A DNA stretch of 54,371 nucleotides from NCBI RefSeq assembly GCF_000429585.1, contig NZ_AUCD01000008.1:1-54371 (forward strand), in the 5' to 3' direction. The notes beneath the pieces are model-generated. The model searched no databases and was not told the origin of the DNA. It saw only the letters and a list, made by a program, of their open reading frames with translations. This document shows positions 47,894 through 54,371 of the stretch, piece after piece. Within the stretch, counting starts at the first letter, position 1. The number at the start of each line of letters is the position of its first letter. The position numbers and the translations under genes are program-made. Origin of the DNA: Atopococcus tabaci DSM 17538. Its GTDB lineage: Bacteria; Bacillota; Bacilli; Lactobacillales; Carnobacteriaceae_A.

Positions 47894-48649
47894 CTATACA
47901 ATGGATAGCACGCCTGCCACACCGATGCCGATCGCTGCAGCGGTCAAAAAGGCGTCCGCCAAAATGCTGAGACCCGACACATAATCTCCCGCCATCAAAT
48001 CCCGGATGCCGTTTGTGATGGCTCTCCCCGGGACGAGCGTCATGACACTGGCAAGAATCATCGTATCCATATTTTCGCCCACTCCAATTGTTCCCATAAA
48101 GACCGCCAGCAACCCGATGACAAAGGCAGAGGTGATTTCCGAGAAAAACTGGAGGTTTGTGAGCCGGTTGATTTGTTTGAAAAAGATGTAGCCAATGCCG
48201 CCTGCGACGGCTGATCCTGCCAAATCCAGCCAGCTTCCTAAAAACATCAGCGCGAAAAATCCGCTGAGAACCGCAGCAGCGATATACCGCTCATATGACT
48301 CATAAATCCGCCTTTGGTTGGTGATGATTTTCAACTGGGCGCGGGCTTCCGTCACCGTCAATTTTCCTGCCGTGATTTGGCGCGACATTTCGTTGGCTTC
48401 TTTCACTTTCCCCAAATTGGTATCACGCGTCGGGACACGCATGAGCCGGTTATACACGTCGCCGTCTTTTGTTTCCACGTTCAAGATGATGGTGTTCGGA
48501 ACGCAGTATACATGAATGTTCAAGTAGCCGTAGCTCTGGGCGACACGGTACACCGTATCTTCCACCCTGTACGTCTCTGCGCCGTTTTCCAATAATAATT
48601 TCCCGATACCCATGCATAAGCCGAGTGTATCCGAGATGTACCGCTCCAT
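47894..48649 (-). CDS. Threonine/serine exporter subunit, YjjP/ThrE type
   Basis: A 251-residue protein corresponding to the N-terminal half of ThrE. A soluble part of about 110 residues (LLLENGAETYRVEDTVYRVAQSYGY, then NRLMRVPTRDTNLGKVKEANEM) is followed by four to five helices ending with VPGRAITNGIRDLMAGDYVSG. It is the first gene of a two-gene operon with the YjjB-type subunit. Array 8 lies upstream of its promoter region. Confidence 0.9.
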   Translation of the reverse strand: MERYISDTLGLCMGIGKLLLENGAETYRVEDTVYRVAQSYGYLNIHVYCVPNTIILNVETKDGDVYNRLMRVPTRDTNLGKVKEANEMSRQITAGKLTVTEARAQLKIITNQRRIYESYERYIAAAVLSGFFALMFLGSWLDLAGSAVAGGIGYIFFKQINRLTNLQFFSEITSAFVIGLLAVFMGTIGVGENMDTMILASVMTLVPGRAITNGIRDLMAGDYVSGLSILADAFLTAAAIGIGVAGVLSIV

Positions 48650-48752
48650 TTTGGTGTCCCTCCTTCCAGCGAAACCATTCTTTTCCCATCATAACAAAAA
48701 AAGGGCCTCAGCCATATCACTAAAGCCACCAAACTTTTTGCTGAATGCGGTC

Positions 48753-48953
48753 GTATTTCAAACTCATGCTCTTTTTCGACTTACCAGTTTAAGATAGAGC
48801 CGGTGTATTTCAAACTCGTACTCTCTTTTATCACTCGAGTTTAAGATAGGACCCCTCTATTTCAAACTGGAGCTCTCTTTTAACCCTTGAGTTTAATTTA
48901 GCGCCTGTCTATTTCAAACTCGACCTCTCATTTGGCTTGAAGGAAAGGAACAG
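48753..48953. repeat. 52-bp phased inverted-repeat array 8 (4 units)
   Basis: Units start at 48753, 48805, 48857 and 48909, exactly 52 bp apart. Left arms are GTATTTCAAACTC or CTATTTCAAACT throughout; right arms are AGTTTAAGATAG twice and GAGTTTAATTTAG, and the fourth has decayed. The inner part reads CTCTTTTTCGAC, CTCTCTTTTATC and so on, that is, the reverse complement of the AAAA-containing cores of arrays 2b, 4, 5 and 7, so this array is inserted in the other direction. Confidence 0.83.
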
Positions 48954-49041
48954 TGGAAACCAGGTTTTGAACCCATTCTTCATATATTTTTCAACTTTGG
49001 TTATCTGAGTGAGTCTGCGAGCTCAAAGCTCTGAACATGAT

Positions 49042-49075
49042 AAAACTGCTCCTCCGTTAAAGAGAAGCAGTTTTT
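49042..49075 (-). terminator. Terminator of the mannosyl-PTS operon
   Basis: AAAACTGCT and AGCAGTTTT (minus strand) enclose an inner CTCTTTAACGGAG stem-loop, with T-rich flanks on both sides. The 80 bases up to the isomerase stop show nothing else. Confidence 0.7.
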
Positions 49076-49155
49076 ATTATGATGAATTTGGACATATTAC
49101 AGTTTAATAGTAAAAATATCCATTATCTGACAGCTAAAACTCTTAAAGAGAGTCT

Positions 49156-50868
49156 TTATCGAATATAAGCTTTTAGAACCATGACTTCTTTACCCTCTCC
49201 GACCGGCACCAAATCATATTCTACGACTTTCTCTGGAATAATGAAGGTTTCGCCGTAATACACATCAAATGGTTCGAATTGATCAGTCGGTGAAAGGACT
49301 TTTATGTGGTCTCCCTCAACTAAATTAAGCATATTTACACTCTTTTCAGTCTTTTGAGATATTTGTCGTGAAAAAATTAATCTACGTGTTTCAATACTCT
49401 CCAACTCGTGTAATCCAGTACGTTCTTCTCTGAACCCTTCTTGTTCATGCATCACATCAACCTTGTTATAGAGCTCTTCTTGAACAAAGGTTTCATCGAA
49501 GTCAGTATTAATCACATGCTTCCCATGATGTATAGATATTGGTCTCGGCTTCCCATCCAAATCCAGTCTTCCCCAATCCCACAGCTTAAATGTAAATCGA
49601 TTTGGAGTTGAACTGATTTCTAATACGACACAATCTCTACCACTAGAATGAATAGTTCCTCCTGGAATCAGCAAATGATCATGCTTCTTAACCGATATTT
49701 GGTTAATGTATTTCTCGTCATTAAACTCTCCAGTTTCTTGAGCTTTTTCAAGATCGCTTACTAGTTGTGAAGCCTCAATCTCGTTTTTTACCCCTAAATA
49801 CACTTTAGCGTCTTTTTTACAGTCGAGAATATAGTAACTTTCATCTTGTGTATATTTTGCACCGAAATTTCTATACGCGTAGTCCAGTGTGGGATGGACT
49901 TGCAAGCTAAGGTTTTGGCCGTCCATTGTATCTAAATAATCAAAACGGATAGGAAAATCTTTTCCATATCTTCCAAAAACTTTTCTCCCTAGTAATTCCT
50001 TAGGATATAAACTTACGATATTCTGCGCTGGCATTTCGATTTCGATGCCGTCATTAAATAAAATGATGCTGTTTTCTTCTGGCACACCATCGAAACACCA
50101 AGCTAAATTCACTTCATCGCGCCCTACATCAAATTTTTCCTGCATCCACTTTCCGCCCCAAACTCCCGGTTCAAAAAATGGAACCAATCGAAAAGGCTGT
50201 TGAGTAAATTCAAATATGTGTTCCCGCATATCAGAACCGTGTATCATCTTTGCTTCATTTTCGTCTGTCATATCTATATAAAAATCACACTTTGGCAATA
50301 TGTTTTCTTTCAATTCTAAAGCGGCTGGCCACTCAAAATAGTAAGCTCTTTTTAGTTTTTCACTAAAATCAGTTTCTTTATATCCTTTCCAATTGATTAA
50401 CCCTTTTTTATAACGCTTTTGTATTTCCCACCTCGGAATATCCAAATAAATCAATGTATCCGGAGTAATAACGTCTGATGCACAAACTCCCAGAGCAACA
50501 ACTGGCCCGCTGTGATGTTGAACTTTCTCGTAAAGCCTCTTTAAAGCAATAGGTGAAATAAACTCAAAGAAATTTCTATGAGAAAATCTTCCAAAGACTT
50601 TATCTTCAGTCAAATCTTCCTGGATTACTTTGAAAATGTCTCGGGAAGAAAGAAAAAGATCTTCGGTGTCAAAAACTAATGCTTCCGGAAGATGTTGCTT
50701 CACTGCTTTTTCCAGCTTACTGATTTCAATTCCAGGATGACTCTCAATCGCTATCTGTTGAGAACCAGTCTTGTTCATTTCACTTATTATTTTATTCGTA
50801 ATGTTTTCGATCCCTATAGTGACTTCCACAGGCTTTTTTAGTTTCAGCCCAGGACGCAATCTATACAT
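49156..50868 (-). CDS. manA: Class I mannose-6-phosphate isomerase with N-terminal extension
   Basis: A 570-residue fusion. The C-terminal 350 residues are a type I phosphomannose isomerase: zinc ligands in NLSLQVHPTLDYA, the glutamate of DESYYILDCK and the histidine of IPGGTIHSSG. It converts mannose-6-phosphate to fructose-6-phosphate. The first 210 residues resemble a uridine-kinase fold (IAIESHPGIEISKL, then TPDTLIYLDIPRWEIQKRYKKG), but the P-loop glycine-lysine-serine is missing, so that domain is probably not a kinase. It ends an operon with a fructose-type PTS and GH38; start and stop touch the EIIA gene. Confidence 0.88.
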   Translation of the reverse strand: MYRLRPGLKLKKPVEVTIGIENITNKIISEMNKTGSQQIAIESHPGIEISKLEKAVKQHLPEALVFDTEDLFLSSRDIFKVIQEDLTEDKVFGRFSHRNFFEFISPIALKRLYEKVQHHSGPVVALGVCASDVITPDTLIYLDIPRWEIQKRYKKGLINWKGYKETDFSEKLKRAYYFEWPAALELKENILPKCDFYIDMTDENEAKMIHGSDMREHIFEFTQQPFRLVPFFEPGVWGGKWMQEKFDVGRDEVNLAWCFDGVPEENSIILFNDGIEIEMPAQNIVSLYPKELLGRKVFGRYGKDFPIRFDYLDTMDGQNLSLQVHPTLDYAYRNFGAKYTQDESYYILDCKKDAKVYLGVKNEIEASQLVSDLEKAQETGEFNDEKYINQISVKKHDHLLIPGGTIHSSGRDCVVLEISSTPNRFTFKLWDWGRLDLDGKPRPISIHHGKHVINTDFDETFVQEELYNKVDVMHEQEGFREERTGLHELESIETRRLIFSRQISQKTEKSVNMLNLVEGDHIKVLSPTDQFEPFDVYYGETFIIPEKVVEYDLVPVGEGKEVMVLKAYIR

Positions 50869-51354
50869 TTACCTCTCCCTCTCATTGTTTATTACTTCTT
50901 CATCCTTCTTTTCTTTATTGAGAGATTGCAGCAGATCCTGACATTCCTCTACCGTTTGAGCAGCCAATAGTTGTTCTCGAAAGTCTTGACTCATCAATTT
51001 CCTTGCAAGATGTGCTAGTATTTTTAAGTGTTCATTATCTGTATTTTCAATGGGGACAAAGATGCCAAAAATCAGTTGGATGTCATTGTCCGTATTCCAG
51101 CTAATTGTGTGATCGAGCCGTAAAAACACTACGGAAGTTTGTGTGACTGCTTCAGACTTAGCATGGGGCAAGGCAATGCCCAGCCCCATGGAAGTGGATG
51201 CTTCTTCTTCACGAATATAGATATCTTCTAATAACTTTTCTCTGTCAGTAATTCGGTTTTGATTCTTCATCGTAGTTACCAAATACTCAATGACCGATTC
51301 TTTATCGTTCAGAGTCGCATCTAATCGAATGAGTTCTCCTGTAATGATTCCCAT
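50869..51354 (-). CDS. PTS EIIA, fructose/mannitol family
   Basis: A 161-residue phosphocarrier with the active histidine in GLGIALPHAKSEAV and the typical LIFGIFVPIENTDNEHLKIL downstream. It feeds the EIIB at 52424-52741. ATG 51360 forms ATGA with the EIIC stop but has GAGG touching it; ATG 51354 has better spacing and is chosen. The last 15 residues are highly charged. Confidence 0.9.
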   Translation of the reverse strand: MGIITGELIRLDATLNDKESVIEYLVTTMKNQNRITDREKLLEDIYIREEEASTSMGLGIALPHAKSEAVTQTSVVFLRLDHTISWNTDNDIQLIFGIFVPIENTDNEHLKILAHLARKLMSQDFREQLLAAQTVEECQDLLQSLNKEKKDEEVINNERER

Positions 51355-51356
51355 AG

Positions 51357-52412
51357 TCATACCTCGTTTGGGACTAGTTCATAATCTTCGTCCGTGCGTG
51401 TAGTGAAGTAAATAATTGACACTGAGACCGCTGTTCCTACAATAAAGGACAGCAAATACAAAGGGATATTACTTACCAATGGAAGTGTCTCCAGTCCGCC
51501 GATCGGAGCAGACAATGTTATCCCCATCGCAGATGTCAATGCTCCTGTCACTCCTGCACCTATACAAAGAGCTGGCAGTATTTTCTTTGGTTTTGCAATG
51601 ACATAAGGGATAGCGCCTTCCACAAAAAATGCCAATCCCATAATGTACGCCCCTGTTTTCGCCGCACGTAAAGCCGGGCTGAATTTTCTTGGGAAAATGG
51701 TTGCCGCTACTGCACAGGAAGTACTGATCACCATTGCACTGCTGCCACAAGCAGCCATAATCACACTAGGGACTGGGTTTCCAGCAGCATCGGTCAATGT
51801 GGCGACCGCAAAAAGATACGCTGTTTTGTTGATTGGTCCTCCTAAATCTAGCGCCAACATCACACCGATAATTGCTCCAATCAGGATTGCACTTGTGTCA
51901 CTGAGACTGACAAGTAAGTTTGTCAATCCGACGTTGATCGGAGATACTACCATATTGACCAATACCATTGCTAAGGACGTTAATAACAACCCTCCAATAG
52001 GATAAACTAAAAGAGATTTTATCCCTTCCATCGACCGAGGGAGTTTTTGAGTCAGTCTTTTTAATAACAGAATGACGTACCCACTTATAAAACCAGCTGC
52101 AATGGCTCCAAGGAACCCCGATTCTCCGTCACGGGCCAACATACCGGCGATGATTCCGGGTAGAATAGCTGGCTTATCACCGATGGAAAAAGCAATGTAA
52201 CCTGCCAAGATAGGGAACATCATCCCCATTGCCAGACCACCGACTTGCAGAAACCAAGCAGTCAAAGGAGTCGAAGAACCAAATGTTTGTGATGTGGCAT
52301 TCCCTACATCAATTAAATAAGCCAAAGCTGTAATGATTCCTCCGCCAATAACAAACGGAAGAAAATAAGATACACCTGTCATTAAATGTTGATATATTTT
52401 CTTTCTGTTCAT
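51357..52412 (-). CDS. PTS EIIC, fructose family
   Basis: A 351-residue membrane permease with about nine helices. Family stretches are LMTGVSYFLPFVIGGGIITAL at the N-terminus and MLALDLGGPINKTAYLFAVATL in the middle. It resembles the EIIC part of MngA, the 2-O-alpha-mannosyl-D-glycerate permease, and its neighbours (GH38 and mannose-6-P isomerase) support a mannosyl substrate. Confidence 0.9.
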   Translation of the reverse strand: MNRKKIYQHLMTGVSYFLPFVIGGGIITALAYLIDVGNATSQTFGSSTPLTAWFLQVGGLAMGMMFPILAGYIAFSIGDKPAILPGIIAGMLARDGESGFLGAIAAGFISGYVILLLKRLTQKLPRSMEGIKSLLVYPIGGLLLTSLAMVLVNMVVSPINVGLTNLLVSLSDTSAILIGAIIGVMLALDLGGPINKTAYLFAVATLTDAAGNPVPSVIMAACGSSAMVISTSCAVAATIFPRKFSPALRAAKTGAYIMGLAFFVEGAIPYVIAKPKKILPALCIGAGVTGALTSAMGITLSAPIGGLETLPLVSNIPLYLLSFIVGTAVSVSIIYFTTRTDEDYELVPNEV

Positions 52413-52423
52413 TTTAATCCCTC

Positions 52424-52741
52424 CTAATATTCACTTACTCGCCCTTGTTCTACTTCATTAAAAATCTTTTCAGCATTACGGATAGCATCGGTTACTGAGA
52501 CTTCGATTAATTTTTTTCCTCTGAACCGCTCCATTTCTACTCTTGTATCAGCAGCTATAATTACAAATTCTGCTTGAGAGATATCTTCTATAGTTAAGGG
52601 ATTCTCTACTCCTGATGATCCGTTCGTCTCAATCTTTGCTTCGTACCCCTTTTGTTTTGCAACAGTTTCTAAGTTTTCAGCTGCCATATATGTGTGAGCA
52701 ATTCCTGCAGGACATGCACAAACTCCGATTACTTTTTTCAT
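52424..52741 (-). CDS. PTS EIIB, fructose family
   Basis: A 105-residue phosphocarrier with the phosphorylated cysteine in VIGVCACPAGIAHTYMAAE. It acts between the EIIA at 50869-51354 and the EIIC at 51357-52412. It is separated from the GH38 remnant by one base and from EIIC by eleven. Confidence 0.92.
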   Translation of the reverse strand: MKKVIGVCACPAGIAHTYMAAENLETVAKQKGYEAKIETNGSSGVENPLTIEDISQAEFVIIAADTRVEMERFRGKKLIEVSVTDAIRNAEKIFNEVEQGRVSEY

Positions 52742-52742
52742 A

Positions 52743-54041
52743 TTAATTCTCTCCTCTATTAATTTTTATTATTCTTAATTCACCCGATTGAAGACGGGTT
52801 GTTTTTTCGTTCATTGCTTTTTCTTCTGTCTCTTCAAGATTAGTAACGACACTCGTATTTTTTGAAATGGCTCCTTTTAATTGTCCGGCATCCACTTCTT
52901 CCGCCTTACTGTTAAACACTCTCAACAGATAAGCATTGGATTGATCGGATTTTACGAGACTCCCAAAAACCCCTTCCCCATTTTCAATCTCTAGAAATTC
53001 ACATTCCGTTGGCAGTTGATTTTTTAATGGGTTTGTCGGGAAGTAATCAATTGGATTAATGGACTTGTCAAACGACTGTTTTTGATACACAGATGAATCT
53101 GTCGCATATTCAACATACTGATTGAATACAGTGTTTTCTTCAAACTCTGTTTGGTAGCTTAGTCCCAGTTCGAAATGATTGTCACCCAGCATCTGGCAAG
53201 TCGGAGTCTCAAAGACTCTATAATCCAAACCACTAGGTCGTCCCGGTCGTCGGTTCAAATCTGGGTAACCCAGTGCACCATATGCTCTAAAAATTGTTAC
53301 GCCAATATTTTTGTATCCTTCTCCGACAAATTCATATTCTTTACTGCTTCTCGTATAAACCGTCATCACTTGCTTGTCATGAACTGCTGATACATGATTC
53401 AAGAGTGGATAGATTGGACTTGGTTCTTCAAAATATTCTTTTTCTTTCCAGTAGGTCTCTTCTTCGCTGAATGTTTTACGTTTGATGATGCTGTACTGTG
53501 TACCTGCAAATGAATGAGTATTTGCTTGTTGTCCTGTAAAAATCAGGCGCACTCTATGTTGCTCTGAATCATTGTTGAATGTGCCAGAAATTTTGATAAC
53601 CGGAGATTGAGTTTCGAGCCTTAAGTTTATTTCATAGTTCAGGATTCCCGTTTGCTTTTTCTCTTTTCTTTCTTGTAAATTTCTCGGCACCTCCATACAC
53701 CCACTGATTTTCATCGACTGCTCGTATGGTGAAGCAGTGTAATCAATGTTCGCATGTTCTAATTGATCTGTTATCTGCCAATCGTAATCCGGATATGAAT
53801 AATCGAAACTGTCACCCTCATCTCCGGCATCTTCAATGAGTATGGCTTGCTCGTGAATGGCTTGCGTTCTTTTATCTAGGATATGCACCCCTTTTTCATC
53901 ATGAAAAATTTTATAGAACTCATTCTCAATGAAATGTGAAGTTGGAACAGGAAGTGTAAACGCCGCTTCTTCCTCTTCTTTTATAAAATAAGTTTTATAA
54001 GAAATTCCTTTCATTTTTTTTTTTGAAACTGAATGTCTGTT
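52743..54041 (-). pseudogene. Glycoside hydrolase family 38, 3' half (5' part lost to IS30)
   Basis: The 423 residues from ATG 54014 match the C-terminal half of GH38 alpha-mannosidases of the mannosylglycerate hydrolase type (ISYKTYFIKEEEEAAF, NYEINLRLETQSPVIKISG, RRPGRPSGLDYRVFETPTCQ). The N-terminal catalytic barrel of about 400 residues is absent. The frame stays open to 54041, through ten A in a row, and hits a stop at 54042-54044 next to the IS30 inverted repeat at 54047. The insertion has therefore split the gene and also cut the PTS operon from its promoter. The remnant cannot be active alone. Confidence 0.85.
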
Positions 54042-54046
54042 TCATA

Positions 54047-54371
54047 ACGTAAATTTCAAGTTTAAGTTAGCCACCCCCATCGAGGGAAAACGTGGCCATA
54101 CCTAATCGGTATATTGCTGTCTGTTTTGGCTCTTGGTTTAGGCTGCCGCCTGTTCCTGCCGGATGGCCTTCACGAAGCAATCGTGTGGCGTCTGGTAGGC
54201 TAGGATTTTCCGCGGATAGTCATTCATCCACTGCTGGATCCGGAGGCAGTGGGCTTCGTTCACCGCGCTGATAGCTTTTCCCTTCGGGAGGAAGCGGCGG
54301 ATGAGCCGGTGCTGGTTCTCGCTGGTCCCGCGTTCCCAGGAGCAGTAGGGATGGCTGAAATAGACGTCCAC
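54047..54371 (-). mobile_element. IS30-family element, 3' end (partial)
   Basis: The element starts with its terminal inverted repeat at 54047-54075 and runs out of the window. It contains the end of a transposase gene in the same orientation as the copy at the left edge. Its inner side carries a 60-base untranslated tail. Confidence 0.85.
54138..54371 (-). CDS. IS30 family transposase, C-terminal fragment
   Basis: The last 77 residues of an IS30 transposase. The catalytic glutamate of the DDE triad is in YCSWERGTSENQHRLIRRF, followed by a typical PKG and the NDYPRKILAYQTPHDCF end. The N-terminal part lies beyond the right edge. It cannot be joined directly to the left-edge fragment: about half the protein between them is missing. 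Confidence 0.87.
   Translation of the reverse strand: MDVYFSHPYCSWERGTSENQHRLIRRFLPKGKAISAVNEAHCLRIQQWMNDYPRKILAYQTPHDCFVKAIRQEQAAA

Noticed and set aside
1..54371. Circular molecule closed through a single IS30 copy
   Set aside because: Joining the edges gives only about 154 transposase residues with the middle half missing, so the ends do not meet directly.

Overview
The window is about 54 kb from a low-to-mid GC Bacillota, class Bacilli. The evidence is strong AGGAGG-type ribosome binding sites, many PTS permeases with PRD regulators, CcpA-type cre-like sites, a ComK-family protein and lipoproteins with an LxxC lipobox. Lactobacillales or a near relative seems likely, but the genus cannot be read from the sequence. 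I saw no rRNA, tRNA, CRISPR array or replication origin. Both ends lie inside IS30-family transposase genes in the same orientation: the 5' part of one copy at the left edge and the 3' part of another at the right edge. The window edges are therefore repeat boundaries.

Layout. 0.4-4.9 kb: amino-sugar locus (RpiR regulator, NanE epimerase, glucose/GlcNAc-type EIICB, divergent acetamidase). 4.9-11.6 kb: minus-strand operon with a GDPD-family phosphodiesterase, a four-gene ABC importer, a small unknown protein and a PHP metallohydrolase. 11.9-14.8 kb: small membrane proteins, a lipoprotein barnase with barstar, and a lone cellobiose-type EIIC. 15.3-18.1 kb: gamma-glutamyltransferase and a LysM/M23 peptidase. 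18.6-25.3 kb: PRD regulator plus ascorbate-type PTS with phosphotriesterase, creatininase-like and SIS proteins. 25.5-31.3 kb: acetyltransferase, M23 peptidase, and a GPH transporter/GH2 pair with a divergent ArsR-type regulator. 31.6-35.9 kb: operon of zinc-ribbon membrane proteins, one gene split by a single in-frame TGA. 36.4-38.9 kb: amidase, sigma factor and ComK-like protein. 39.0-47.2 kb: a complete EF_0829-EF_0839-type cluster (DUF4310/DUF4311/DUF4312/SFCGS membrane system, amidohydrolase, DgaE-like lyase, KDGP aldolase, PRD regulator) with a HAD phosphatase upstream. 47.4-48.6 kb: two-part threonine/serine exporter. 49.2-54.0 kb: fructose-type PTS, mannose-6-phosphate isomerase and the 3' half of a GH38 alpha-mannosidase cut by the right-hand IS30.

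Two observations stand out. First, eight intergenic regions carry nine tandem arrays built to one ruler: 45-bp inverted-repeat units separated by 7-bp spacers, giving a 52-bp period. That is about five turns of B-DNA. The arm sequence differs between arrays but the spacing does not. I do not recognise this as a named repeat family. Second, the 39-46 kb cluster encodes catabolic enzymes for an N-acylated amino-sugar acid next to conserved membrane and small soluble proteins that belong to no characterised transporter class. No canonical permease or sugar kinase is encoded nearby.

The 39-46 kb and 49-54 kb blocks look clearly more AT-rich than the rest and contain none of the 52-bp arrays, so they may have been acquired later than their surroundings. 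Most of the window is devoted to taking up and dismantling phosphorylated or conjugated sugars, each system with its own regulator.
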